Positions 36,961-45,773 of a stretch of 64,000 bases of DNA are shown piece by piece. Both the position numbers and the translations under genes were made by a program. Source of the DNA: an uncultured Opitutia bacterium (GTDB lineage: Bacteria > Verrucomicrobiota > Verrucomicrobiia > Opitutales > Opitutaceae); the NCBI GenBank assembly GCA_903877135.1, contig CAIRCN010000004.1, positions 1 to 64,000 on the forward strand. The letters run 5' to 3'. How positions within the stretch are numbered: position 1 is the stretch's first letter; the number at the start of each line of letters is the position of its first letter. Under the pieces are notes generated by a model that saw nothing but the letters and a program-made list of their open reading frames with translations, was not told the DNA's origin and did not search any database.

Positions 36961-37026
36961 TTTTGAGTTTCGGATTTTGGACTGCGCACCTTCTGCGGTT
37001 CCGGAGTCCAAAGTGAAAATCCAAAA
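36961..37026. repeat. AT-rich imperfect inverted repeat between argB and argD
   Basis: The left arm (36961-36983, ending CGGATTTTGGACT) and right arm (37005-37026, starting AGTCCAAAGTG) are near-complements around a 21-base loop. The arms are much richer in A and T than the region. They resemble the AT-rich segment found inside purD at 56005-56046. The hairpin ends 10 bases before the argD start and could affect its translation. Confidence 0.6.
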
Positions 37027-37036
37027 CCAGAAAACC

Positions 37037-38257
37037 ATGAACTCGCCCTCCATCGTCCGCACTAACACCGCTGAGCTCTACGACGCCCATGTAATGAAGA
37101 ATTACGCGCGCGCCGCCGTCACGCTTGTGCGCGGTCGCGGCACGCTGGTCTGGGACGACGCGGGCAACCGCTACCTCGATTTCACCTCGGGAATCGCCGT
37201 CAGCGCGCTGGGCCACTGCCATCCCCATTGGGTCGCGGCCGTTCAGCGGCAGGCGGCCGAGCTCATCCACGTCAGCAATCTTTTCCGTAATCCGAACCAG
37301 GGCGAACTCGCCCGGCGACTCGTTGGCTATGCGGGACCCGGCCGAGTCTTCTTCTGCAACAGCGGTGCCGAAGCCGACGAAGGTATGATCAAGCTCGCGC
37401 GGCTGCACGGCGTGAAGAAGGCCGGCGGCGAGGAGGGTCGTTGCTTCAAGATCGTCGGCGCCAAAAACGCCTTCCACGGCCGGATGTTTGGCGGCATGAG
37501 CGCGACGCCGCAGGAAAAAATCCAAAAAGGCTTCCGGCCGCTCGTGCCGGGTTTCGCCTTTGGCGAACTCAACAACCTCGAGTCGTTCGCCGCGCTCGTG
37601 GACGACCAGACGGCGGCGATCCTAGTTGAGACGATCCAGGGTGAAAGCGGCATTAACCCCTGCACGCCGGAGTTTCTGCGCGGGTTGCGGCGGCTGTGCG
37701 ACGAGCGGAACCTGTTGTTTCTCCTCGACGAGGTGCAGTGCGGCCTCGGGCGCACAGGCAAATTCTACGCGTTCGAGCACGCCGGAGTCCGCCCCGATGT
37801 CATCGCGATGGCGAAGGGCCTCGGCGGCGGCATGCCGATCGGTGCGGTGTGGGCCGGCGAAAAGGCGGCGGAGCTTTTTCAGCCCGGCAGCCATGGCACG
37901 ACGTTTGGCGGCACGCCGCTCGCCTGCGCGGCGGCGCTCGCGACGCTCGATGTGATCGAGCGTGAGCAACTGCTGGCGCACGTCACGCAGACCAGCGTGG
38001 TGTGGCACGAGGCGCTCTGCCGGTTGGCGGCGGATTTTTCGCGACATATTGTGGCGGTGCGCGGCCGGGGTTTTCTGGTGGGCGTGCAGATGAAGGACGA
38101 CACGGCGTCGTGGCTGGCGGCGTTGCGGGAGCGCGGCCTTCTGGCCGTCGGTTCGGGCAACAACGTCATCCGCCTCCTGCCACCGCTCATCGCCACGACG
38201 GACGAACTGGCTAAATCGGTCGAAATCTTCCGCGCGACGCTTGTGGCGAAAGCCTGA
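37037..38257 (+). CDS. argD: Acetylornithine aminotransferase
   Basis: ArgD transfers an amino group from glutamate to N-acetylglutamate semialdehyde with PLP. The 406-residue class III aminotransferase shows YLDFTSGIAVSALGHCHP, FFCNSGAEADEGMIKLAR and NAFHGRMFGGMSAT. LLDEVQCGLGRTGKFYAFEH leads to the PLP lysine in IAMAKGLGGGMPIGAV, and TTFGGTPLACAAAL follows. ATG at 37037 is chosen. The frame stays open upstream only through an AT-rich repeat that reads as Lys/Gln/Asn-rich peptide. Confidence 0.95.
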   Translation: MNSPSIVRTNTAELYDAHVMKNYARAAVTLVRGRGTLVWDDAGNRYLDFTSGIAVSALGHCHPHWVAAVQRQAAELIHVSNLFRNPNQGELARRLVGYAGPGRVFFCNSGAEADEGMIKLARLHGVKKAGGEEGRCFKIVGAKNAFHGRMFGGMSATPQEKIQKGFRPLVPGFAFGELNNLESFAALVDDQTAAILVETIQGESGINPCTPEFLRGLRRLCDERNLLFLLDEVQCGLGRTGKFYAFEHAGVRPDVIAMAKGLGGGMPIGAVWAGEKAAELFQPGSHGTTFGGTPLACAAALATLDVIEREQLLAHVTQTSVVWHEALCRLAADFSRHIVAVRGRGFLVGVQMKDDTASWLAALRERGLLAVGSGNNVIRLLPPLIATTDELAKSVEIFRATLVAKA

Positions 38258-38280
38258 GCCGGGTGCGATTTTTCACTCGT

Positions 38281-38299
38281 GGGAGGGCGGGTCCCTCCC
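38281..38299. promoter_or_regulatory. GC-rich hairpin in the argD-argF gap
   Basis: GGGAGGG (38281-38287) and CCCTCCC (38293-38299) pair perfectly round a 5-base loop. The hairpin ends 17 bases before the argF ATG and has no T tract, so it looks like a leader structure or dispersed palindrome, not a terminator. Confidence 0.45.
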
Positions 38300-38316
38300 T
38301 ATATCTGACCGCTCGC

Positions 38317-39258
38317 ATGAAGCATTTTCTCAAGGAAACCGACTTTCAGCCATCCGAATTGGACACGCTGTTTGGACTCGCACGCGAGTTCAAGTCGAAC
38401 CGCGGCCACCACGCGACCCCGCTCGCGGGTCAGACGTGGGCGATGATTTTCTCCAAGTCGTCGACACGCACCCGCGTCTCCTTCGAGGTCGGTATCCACG
38501 AGCTCGGCGGCAATCCGATGTTTCTGAATCGCAACGATATCCAGCTCGGGCGCGGCGAGACCATCGCCGACACCGCCCGCGTGTTGTCGCGTTTCGTGCA
38601 TGGCCTAGTGGTGCGGACGTTCGATCACGCCGAGGTCCAGCAGCTCGCGGACATGGGCGCGATCCCGGTGATCAACGCCCTGACGGACCTGCTCCATCCC
38701 TGCCAGATCTTCTCGGACGCCTTCACGCTGGCCGAGCGGTGGGGACGGGGGGGCGATCTCGTGGGTTCATTGCGTGGGCGCAAGATCGCCTTCATCGGCG
38801 ACCGCGGGTGCAACGTGGCCAACTCGTGGATTCTCGGCGCCAATCTCCTCGGTATGAAAATTTCTCTCGCCGGTCCGCCGGGCTTTGACGCCGCACCAGA
38901 GTTCGATCAACTGCTGGTGCGCGAGGGTTTTTCTGGCGGCTACGAATTTACGACCGATGCGGCCGAGGCCGTGCGTAATGCGGATGTCGTTTACACCGAC
39001 GTGTGGGTTAGCATGGGCAAGGAGGAGGAAACCGCCGAGCGCATCCGGGTGATGTCGCCCTTCCAGGTGACCCCCGCGCTCATGGCCGCGGCCAAGCCGG
39101 ACGCGCTTTTTATGCACTGCCTGCCGGCGCATGCTGGACAGGAAGTGACGCAGGAGGTGTTGGACGGTCCGCGCTCGATTATTTTCGACCAGGCGGAGAA
39201 CCGCCTGCACATGCAAAAGGCCATCCTGGCCACGCTGGCGCAGCAACGCGGCCCCTGA
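38317..39258 (+). CDS. argF: Ornithine carbamoyltransferase
   Basis: ArgF joins carbamoyl phosphate to ornithine to give citrulline. The 313-residue chain has the carbamoyl phosphate loop FSKSSTRTRVSFE and VNALTD with HPCQIFSDAFTLAE. DVWVSMGKEEE near residue 230 and the ornithine-side FMHCLPAHAGQEV are also present. The SMG motif with ornithine as substrate separates it from aspartate and acetylornithine transcarbamylases. A clear GC-rich hairpin lies just upstream, within the run of arg genes. Confidence 0.96.
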   Translation: MKHFLKETDFQPSELDTLFGLAREFKSNRGHHATPLAGQTWAMIFSKSSTRTRVSFEVGIHELGGNPMFLNRNDIQLGRGETIADTARVLSRFVHGLVVRTFDHAEVQQLADMGAIPVINALTDLLHPCQIFSDAFTLAERWGRGGDLVGSLRGRKIAFIGDRGCNVANSWILGANLLGMKISLAGPPGFDAAPEFDQLLVREGFSGGYEFTTDAAEAVRNADVVYTDVWVSMGKEEETAERIRVMSPFQVTPALMAAAKPDALFMHCLPAHAGQEVTQEVLDGPRSIIFDQAENRLHMQKAILATLAQQRGP

Positions 39259-39284
39259 CCTGAAACCGCCACATTTTTCCCGCC

Positions 39285-40511
39285 ATGAAAATCGTCCTCG
39301 CATATTCCGGGGGTCTCGACACCTCGGTCATCCTCAAATGGCTCCGCGAAACTTACGACGCGGACATCGTCACCTTCGCCGCCGACATCGGCCAGGAGGA
39401 GGAGCTGAAAGGCCTGCCCGCCAAGGCGCGCAAAACCGGCGCTTCCAAGCACTTCACGCTCGACCTCGTGGAGGAATTCGCGCGCGACTTCATTTATCCG
39501 ATGATCCGCGCCAACGCGGTTTACGAAGGGCAGTATTATCTCGGCACCTCGATTGCGCGGCCGCTTATCGCGAAGGCCCAGGTCGAGATCGCGAGGAAGG
39601 AAAAGGCTGACACCGTCTCGCACGGCGCCACCGGCAAGGGCAACGACCAGTGCCGCTTCGAGATGACTTATATGGCGCTGAATCCGCGCCTCGCTATCAT
39701 CTCGCCGTGGAAGATCGACGCCTTCCGGGAGAAATTTCCCGGCCGCGCCGAGATGATCGCCTATTGCGTTGCGAACAAAATTCCCGTCGAGGCCTCACTC
39801 AAGAAGCCCTATTCGATGGACCGCAACCTCCTCCACATTTCCTATGAGGCGGGAATCCTCGAGGACCCCTGGTTCGACCCAACGACCAAGGAAAACAAGG
39901 GCATGTTCAAGCTCTCCGTCTCGCCCGAGGACGCGCCGAACAAGGCGGAATACGTCGAACTCGATTTCGTGAAGGGCGATTGTGTCGCCGTGAACGGCAA
40001 GCTGCTCACGCCCGCGGGCGTGTTGAAGGTCCTGAACAAACTCGGCGGCAAGCACGGCATCGGTCGCGTCGACCTCGTCGAAAATCGCTTCGTCGGTATG
40101 AAGTCACGCGGCGTCTATGAGACGCCCGGTGGCACGATCCTCATGCAGGGCCACCGGCAGGTGGAGTCGCTCACGATGGACCGAGAGGTTATGCATTTGC
40201 GCGACTCACTTATTCCGAAATACGCTGAGCTTGTTTACTATGGATTCTGGTTCGCCCCCGAGCGCGAAGCATTGCAAGCGCTGGTGGACAAGAGCCAGGA
40301 GCGTGTGACCGGCACCGTGCGGCTCAAGCTTTACAAGGGCAACATCATCACGTGTGGCCGCAAGTCGAAGTATTCGCTCTACGACATGAAGATCGCGTCG
40401 ATGGAGGGTGTGAAGAGCTGGTATAACCAGACCGACGCCACTGGCTTCATCCGCTTGAATGGCCTCCGGCTCCGCGCCCGCTACTTCGCCCAAGGCGGGC
40501 CTAAGGTCTAA
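39285..40511 (+). CDS. argG: Argininosuccinate synthase
   Basis: ArgG condenses citrulline with aspartate using ATP. The 408-residue type I enzyme starts with the PP-loop [16 protein letters not shown]. It carries [32 protein letters not shown] and [16 protein letters not shown]. It is the last gene of the argB-argD-argF-argG run, 26 bases after argF. argH, the final step, is not in the window. No T-rich terminator follows; a weak GCCAGC/GCTGGC hairpin at 40553-40572 is the only candidate. Confidence 0.98.
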   Translation: MKIVLAYSGGLDTSVILKWLRETYDADIVTFAADIGQEEELKGLPAKARKTGASKHFTLDLVEEFARDFIYPMIRANAVYEGQYYLGTSIARPLIAKAQVEIARKEKADTVSHGATGKGNDQCRFEMTYMALNPRLAIISPWKIDAFREKFPGRAEMIAYCVANKIPVEASLKKPYSMDRNLLHISYEAGILEDPWFDPTTKENKGMFKLSVSPEDAPNKAEYVELDFVKGDCVAVNGKLLTPAGVLKVLNKLGGKHGIGRVDLVENRFVGMKSRGVYETPGGTILMQGHRQVESLTMDREVMHLRDSLIPKYAELVYYGFWFAPEREALQALVDKSQERVTGTVRLKLYKGNIITCGRKSKYSLYDMKIASMEGVKSWYNQTDATGFIRLNGLRLRARYFAQGGPKV

Positions 40512-40634
40512 GCCGCTCAAGCCGGTATCAGCGACAGGTTGCTAGCGCCATTGCCAGCGGTCCACTGCTGGCGGGAGTAACTTGACTCAAACCATTGCCA
40601 CGCGGCCGATTCGTCTTAAGGTCCCGGCGAATCC

Positions 40635-41450
40635 ATGGCGAAGACAGTAAACGATTTTCCGGCGGTGGCGGTAAACCCAAGCCGGCCCTACGACAGCATC
40701 CGGGAACTTTACCTCTGCGAGGAGCCGGCGCTGCTCGCCTCGCTCCACCGCGGCGACCGCCGGGAAGCCACGAGGATAATCAACTTGGTTCTGGTTCACA
40801 TCTACAGCGCCGGGCAGGAACGGAGCGAAATGCTCAAGATCCTGCTGCTGGAGTTGGTGGTCATGATGTCGCGGGCGGCGGTCGAGGCTGGTGCGCCGCA
40901 AGCCGAGGTCATCGGTTTCTGTTACCGCCACCTCACCGAGCTGACGTCTGTGACCGACGACGAACAACTATCCCTCTGGCTGCGGGAAGCAATTCTGCGT
41001 ATCTTTGACGCCGTCGAGCGGGTTCGCGCCGCGCAGGTGCCTCCGCTCGTCAGGAAGGCGCTAGAGGCTCTCCGTACCCATGCGAGTGGCACGAGTGTCG
41101 CCCAAATTCGCGAAAAAGTTGCCCGTCAGGTAGCAGTCTCCCCCCGGCAACTTACCCAACTCCTAAAGGAACGCACGGGCCGCACGTTTGCCGATCTGCT
41201 GCGCGAGACGCGGGTCGAACGCGCTTGCGAAATGCTGATCGAAACGGATCTGACCGTCGCTGCGATCGCCCTGGACTCGGGTTTTTGCGATCAGAGTTAT
41301 TTTACGCACGTCTTCCAAAAGATTAAGAAGACCACCCCGAAACAATATCGTGACGCTGCCAGAGGCCAGCCGACCTTCTCCGCGCCCGTCAGCCCGAAAA
41401 TAGCCAAGCCGTTGCCCCGGAAGACCAAGCTCGGTAAAACAGGCGTTTAA
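40635..41450 (+). CDS. AraC family transcriptional regulator
   Basis: This 271-residue regulator has a C-terminal pair of helix-turn-helix motifs (about 145-245). They include SPRQLTQLLKERTGRTFADL, AIALDSGFCDQSYFTHVFQK and the closing TTPKQYRDAA. The N-terminal 120 residues (LLASLHRGDRREATRIINLV) resemble the helical linker found after the PocR sensor domain in related regulators, but no sensor domain is present. It sits 60 bases upstream of the one-carbon genes on the same strand and is the best local candidate for their regulator. Its effector is unknown. Confidence 0.87.
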   Translation: MAKTVNDFPAVAVNPSRPYDSIRELYLCEEPALLASLHRGDRREATRIINLVLVHIYSAGQERSEMLKILLLELVVMMSRAAVEAGAPQAEVIGFCYRHLTELTSVTDDEQLSLWLREAILRIFDAVERVRAAQVPPLVRKALEALRTHASGTSVAQIREKVARQVAVSPRQLTQLLKERTGRTFADLLRETRVERACEMLIETDLTVAAIALDSGFCDQSYFTHVFQKIKKTTPKQYRDAARGQPTFSAPVSPKIAKPLPRKTKLGKTGV

Positions 41451-41510
41451 TCACAAAAGATACGTCCCAGAACACAAGACCCGCGGGCTGCTGTCGTGTA
41501 AGGTTGGATC

Positions 41511-43109
41511 GTGCCTACGAACCCCACTCCCACTTTCCGCGAGCGCTTGAACGCCGGGCAGTTCATATACGGAGCCGAGCTAGTCACAACGCGCGGCATG
41601 CCCGAACCCGATCAACCATCCAAGATCGTCGAACTGGGCGAGGCGTTGGCGGCGGACAACCGGATCGCGTGGGTGTCCATCACCGACAACCCCGGCGGCA
41701 ATCCGATGATTCCGGCGGACTGGGTCGCCAATGTTTTGAAGCCCAGTGACAAGCAACTGGTCATCCACCTCACCTGCAAAGACCTCAACCGAAATGGCCT
41801 TGAGTCGGCCGCGTGGCGCTATGCTGCCGAGGGTTTTGCCAACATCCTCGCGCTGACGGGCGACTTTCCAACGGCGGGTTTTCGCGGCACGGCGCTGCCG
41901 GTCTTCGATTTGGATTCGGTGAGCTTGATCTCGATGCTTCGCGCGATGAACGAGGGACTGGAGGTCACCAAGCCCAATGGCAAAACCGAGCGGTTGACCA
42001 AAACGAATTTCTTCATCGGCTGCGCTGTGTCGCCGTTCAAGCGGCAAGAGCGCGAACTGATGCCACAGTATTTCAAGCTGGCCCGCAAAATCCAGAGCGG
42101 CGCGCAGTGGGTCATCCCGCAGCTCGGTTACGACATGCGGAAATTCCACGAAATTAAGCTGTTTCTCGAGTGGGCCAATCTCGCCGCGCCTGTCATTGGC
42201 AACGTCTATGTGCTGAACAAGACGGTGGCACGGATGTTCAACCAGAACAAGATTCCCGGCTGCGTAGTGAGCGATGCGCTCTACGCGCAGGTGGAGAAAT
42301 ACGCTGCTGGTCCGGACAAAGGTAAGGCGTTTTTCACAGAGCTCGCCGCGAAGCAACTCGCGGTCTTCAAGGGGCTCGGCTTTGCCGCCGGCTATCTCGG
42401 TGGCGTGCACAAGGCCGAGTCGTTCGCGCAGACCATCGACCTGGCCGAGAGCTACGGCGCGAACGATTGGAAGGAGTTTGCCAAAGAGATCCAATACCCG
42501 AAGTCCGACGAGTTTTACCTCTTCGAGAAAGACGAACAGACCGGCCTCGGCAACAGCGCGCAGGTCAACCGTGCCTATCTGCAATCGCTCGAAGCCCCGC
42601 TCGTGGCGCCTGACGTGACGTGGAACTACCGGCTGTCGCGCTTCGTGCACGGGCTGGCGTTCACTCCTGGAAAAAAACTGTTTCCGACTCTTCAGAAGAT
42701 CTACACCCGGCTGGAGCACGGCAAACACGGGACGAGCCTGCGCGCCCTGCACAGCGTAGAGCACACATCGAAAGCCGCGATGTATGGGTGCTATGATTGT
42801 GGTGATTGCTCGCTGCCTGAGACGGGTTACCTTTGCCCGCGGTCGTCGTGTTCAAAGAATGAGCGCAACGGTCCCTGCGGCGGCTCCGCCGACGGCCGCT
42901 GCGAGCTTAACGACAAGGACTGCATGTGGGCGCGCGCCTACGACCGACTAAAATATTACGGGGAATCGAAGGATATGCTCGACGGCCCGGCCGTCTTCCC
43001 CAATCCCGCGCTCGGCGGCACTTCGGCGTGGGCGAACAATTTCCTCGGCCGCGACCACCAGCGGGTGACTGCGCCTGCTCAACCAACTCCAGCCACCAAA
43101 GAAAAATAG
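41511..43109 (+). CDS. Methylenetetrahydrofolate reductase with fused MetV-like Cys-rich C-terminal domain
   Basis: This 532-residue protein joins two parts. Residues 15-330 look like a MetF-type flavin barrel that converts methylene-THF and methyl-THF (AELVTTRGMPEPDQPSK, HLTCKDLNRNGLESAAWRY, NILALTGDFP, VIPQLGYD). Residues about 345-470 match the MTHFR C-terminal/MetV family and hold a cysteine cluster: CYDCGDCSLPETGYLCPRSS followed by CGGSADGRCE. MetV proteins bind metal or iron-sulfur and in acetogens are separate subunits. The start is GTG at 41511 after AAGGTTG. It leads the run of three one-carbon genes. The electron donor cannot be read. Confidence 0.87.
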   Translation: MPTNPTPTFRERLNAGQFIYGAELVTTRGMPEPDQPSKIVELGEALAADNRIAWVSITDNPGGNPMIPADWVANVLKPSDKQLVIHLTCKDLNRNGLESAAWRYAAEGFANILALTGDFPTAGFRGTALPVFDLDSVSLISMLRAMNEGLEVTKPNGKTERLTKTNFFIGCAVSPFKRQERELMPQYFKLARKIQSGAQWVIPQLGYDMRKFHEIKLFLEWANLAAPVIGNVYVLNKTVARMFNQNKIPGCVVSDALYAQVEKYAAGPDKGKAFFTELAAKQLAVFKGLGFAAGYLGGVHKAESFAQTIDLAESYGANDWKEFAKEIQYPKSDEFYLFEKDEQTGLGNSAQVNRAYLQSLEAPLVAPDVTWNYRLSRFVHGLAFTPGKKLFPTLQKIYTRLEHGKHGTSLRALHSVEHTSKAAMYGCYDCGDCSLPETGYLCPRSSCSKNERNGPCGGSADGRCELNDKDCMWARAYDRLKYYGESKDMLDGPAVFPNPALGGTSAWANNFLGRDHQRVTAPAQPTPATKEK

Positions 43110-43150
43110 CGCGCTACCCCAACCTTTTCACTTCAACTAATCCTCCTCTC

Positions 43151-44014
43151 ATGCCCATCCCCAACCTCACGATCATCGGCGAATCCATCAACGATTCGGT
43201 CCCGTCCACCAATAAACTTTTCGCGGCGAATGACATTGCCGGCCTGAAGGAACTCGCCGCCTCGCAGGACACCGGCGGCGCCGGCTACATCGATGTCAAC
43301 GTCGGTCCCCGTTCCGCCAATTTTCTGGCCGAGATGATGCGGCACGTTCAGGGCGTTACCGCCAAGCCGCTTTCCATCGACACGCCCGATCCCGTCATGG
43401 CCGAGGCCGGGCTCAAGGCCTATGACCGTGTCCGCGCCGGTGGGAGAATTCCCGTGCTGAACTCCATCGCCCAGACGCGGCTCGAGATGTTCCAGCTTAC
43501 GCGCATCATGCCGTTCATGCCGATTCTGCTCGCCTCCGAGCGCGTGGAAAACGGCGTCGGCCAGCCCAACCACACCGCCGCCGAGGTCCACGCGACCGCG
43601 CGCCAGCTCGTGGCCGAGGCCGCCAAACACGGCATCCCGGTGGACCAGTGCATCATCGATCCCGCCATCTCGCCCATCGGCGCCGACTCCGAGGGCCGTT
43701 TCCACTGCCTCATGGGCGCCATCAACCTCATCCATGCCGACCCCGCCCTCAAGGGCGTGCACATGTCGGTCGGTCTGAGTAATTTTAGCGTCATGCTCCC
43801 GCCCAAGCGCGCCGATGGCTCGCCGACGAAGGGCCCGCTCGAAAGCGCCTTCCTCACGCTCGCCGTCCCGCTCGGCATGGACCACGTCATCGGCTCGGTG
43901 AAGCGCAAATACGAACTGCTGTCGCCCGATCATCCTGCGATGCAGTGCCTGAACGACTGCCTGAAACTCGAGGGCTTCGACGTCATCATGCGCGTGCAGG
44001 AATACTACACCTAA
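43151..44014 (+). CDS. Methyltetrahydrofolate methyltransferase (AcsE/MtgA-like, pterin-binding)
   Basis: This 287-residue protein has the dihydropteroate synthase-like barrel of methyl-THF:corrinoid methyltransferases. It shows TIIGESINDSVPSTNK, GAGYIDVNVGPRSANF, KPLSIDTPDPVMAEAGLKAY, CIIDPAISPIGADSEG and VGLSNFSVMLPPKRADG. It should move the methyl group of methyl-THF to a corrinoid protein. No corrinoid protein, activator or CO dehydrogenase subunit is in the window. It lies between the MetF-MetV fusion and formate-THF ligase. Its acceptor is the main open question. Confidence 0.82.
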   Translation: MPIPNLTIIGESINDSVPSTNKLFAANDIAGLKELAASQDTGGAGYIDVNVGPRSANFLAEMMRHVQGVTAKPLSIDTPDPVMAEAGLKAYDRVRAGGRIPVLNSIAQTRLEMFQLTRIMPFMPILLASERVENGVGQPNHTAAEVHATARQLVAEAAKHGIPVDQCIIDPAISPIGADSEGRFHCLMGAINLIHADPALKGVHMSVGLSNFSVMLPPKRADGSPTKGPLESAFLTLAVPLGMDHVIGSVKRKYELLSPDHPAMQCLNDCLKLEGFDVIMRVQEYYT

Positions 44015-44050
44015 CACTCTCTCCTAATCCTTCCCTAAGAAAGCACTACC

Positions 44051-45736
44051 ATGGCTGAAAAAATCGTCCCCTCCGACATCGATATCGCCCATCAGGCGAA
44101 AATGCTGCCGATTGACCAAGTCGCCGCCCGGCTCAATATTCCTGCCGACGCGCTCGAGCACTACGGCAAATTCAAGGCCAAGGTCGGCCTCGATTTCTAC
44201 CAGAAGCAATTGGCCCGGCCCCAAGGCCGGCTCGTGCTCGTCACCGCCATCTCGCCGACGCCCGCCGGCGAGGGCAAGACCACGACCACCGTCGGTCTCG
44301 GCGATGCGCTGAACCGCATCGGCAAGCGCGCCACGATCTGTCTGCGCGAGCCCTCGCTCGGGCCGAGCTTCGGCGTCAAGGGCGGCGCGGCCGGCGGCGG
44401 TTACGCGCAGGTCATGCCGATGGAGGACATCAACCTCCATTTCACCGGCGATTTCCACGCCATCACTTCCGCGCACAACCTCCTCTCTGCAGTCCTCGAC
44501 AACCACCTTACGCACGGCAACGCCCTCGGCCTCGACCCGAACCGCATCGTCTGGAAACGCGTCATGGACATGAACGACCGCGCCCTGCGCGAGATTGTTG
44601 TCGGCATGGGCGGCGTGGCCAACGGTGTCTGCCGCCAGTCCGGTTTCGACATCACCGTCGCCTCCGAGGTCATGGCGATCTTCTGCCTCTCGCAGAACCT
44701 CAAGGAGCTCCGCGAGCGCCTCGGCCGCATCGTCGTCGGCTACACGCGCGAGAAGAAGCCCGTCACCGCTGCCGACCTCAAGGCCCACGGTGCCATGGCC
44801 GTGCTCCTGCGCGACGCCCTCGCACCCAACCTCGTGCAGACGCTGGAGAACAACCCCGCGTTCGTGCACGGCGGCCCCTTCGCCAACATCGCCCACGGCT
44901 GCAACAGCGTGCTCGCCACCAAGCTCGCCCTCAGCCTCAGCGAATACACCGTCACCGAGGCCGGCTTCGGCGCCGACCTCGGCGCGGAAAAATTCCTCGA
45001 CATCAAGTGCCGCTTCGCCGGCCTCAAGCCCGACGCCGTCGTCATCGTCGCCACCGTTCGCGCGCTCAAGATGCACGGCGGCGTGGACAAGAAGGACCTC
45101 AAGGCCCCTAACGTCGCTGCCGTCGAGAAGGGCCTCGCCAATCTGGAAAAGCACCTAGAGAACATTGCCGGCTTCGGCCTACCCGCGGTGGTATCCGTCA
45201 ACCGCTTTACTACTGACACCGACGAGGAATTCCGCGTCATCGAAGCGCGCTGCGCCGCGCTGGGCGTGAAGGCCGTCCTCGCGACGCACTGGGCCGACGG
45301 CAGCGCCGGCGCTGAGACGCTCGCCCGCGCCGTGGTCGCAGTTGCAGAGAAAGGCGCCAACCACTTCAAACACCTTTACCCTGACGACATGCCTCTATGG
45401 GAAAAAGTCCGCACTATCGCGCAGAAAATATACGGTGCGAAGGACATCACCGCCAGTGCCCGCGTGAAGACGAAGTTTGAGGACCTGAAGAAGGCCGGCT
45501 ACGGGCACTTCCCCGTGTGCATGGCCAAGACGCAATACTCGTTCTCTACCGATCCCAACCTGCGCGGCCGGCCCACCGGTTTCGAAGTGGAGATCCGCGA
45601 GGTCAACGTCTCCGCCGGCGCAGGCTTCATCGTCTGCCTCACCGGCGAGATCATGACCATGCCCGGCCTCCCGAAAGTCCCCGCCGCCGAGGTCATCGAC
45701 CTCGACTCCGCCGGCCAGATCGTCGGGTTGTTCTGA
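44051..45736 (+). CDS. fhs: Formate-tetrahydrofolate ligase
   Basis: This enzyme activates formate to 10-formyl-THF with ATP. The 561-residue chain has the P-loop [38 protein letters not shown] and [31 protein letters not shown] and [12 protein letters not shown] follow. It is third in the one-carbon run, 36 bases after the methyltransferase. With the upstream reductase it provides the entry and exit of a methyl branch; the folD-type dehydrogenase/cyclohydrolase between them is not in this window. Confidence 0.97.
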   Translation: MAEKIVPSDIDIAHQAKMLPIDQVAARLNIPADALEHYGKFKAKVGLDFYQKQLARPQGRLVLVTAISPTPAGEGKTTTTVGLGDALNRIGKRATICLREPSLGPSFGVKGGAAGGGYAQVMPMEDINLHFTGDFHAITSAHNLLSAVLDNHLTHGNALGLDPNRIVWKRVMDMNDRALREIVVGMGGVANGVCRQSGFDITVASEVMAIFCLSQNLKELRERLGRIVVGYTREKKPVTAADLKAHGAMAVLLRDALAPNLVQTLENNPAFVHGGPFANIAHGCNSVLATKLALSLSEYTVTEAGFGADLGAEKFLDIKCRFAGLKPDAVVIVATVRALKMHGGVDKKDLKAPNVAAVEKGLANLEKHLENIAGFGLPAVVSVNRFTTDTDEEFRVIEARCAALGVKAVLATHWADGSAGAETLARAVVAVAEKGANHFKHLYPDDMPLWEKVRTIAQKIYGAKDITASARVKTKFEDLKKAGYGHFPVCMAKTQYSFSTDPNLRGRPTGFEVEIREVNVSAGAGFIVCLTGEIMTMPGLPKVPAAEVIDLDSAGQIVGLF

Positions 45737-45745
45737 GAAGAGGAA

Positions 45746-45768
45746 TCCCGGTCCCTTCAGTGCCGGGA
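45746..45768. terminator. Possible shared hairpin between convergent fhs and the ArsR-methyltransferase gene
   Basis: TCCCGG (45746-45751) and CCGGGA (45763-45768) pair over 6 bases round an 11-base loop in the 37-base convergent gap. There is no T tract on either side, so function as a terminator is weakly supported. Confidence 0.35.
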
Positions 45769-45773
45769 GATGT

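Noticed and set aside
35947-37068. Minus-strand frame of 373 codons across argB
   Set aside because: It is an antisense shadow of argB. Its N-terminal Ser/Lys/Asn-rich part only reads the AT-rich inverted repeat.
40582-40604. TTGACT as a -35 element for the AraC gene
   Set aside because: No acceptable -10 hexamer lies 16-18 bases downstream, so a promoter was not called.
41580-42764. Minus-strand open frame of 394 codons opposite the MetF-MetV gene
   Set aside because: It is a shadow frame with no recognisable motif, and the plus-strand protein is well supported.
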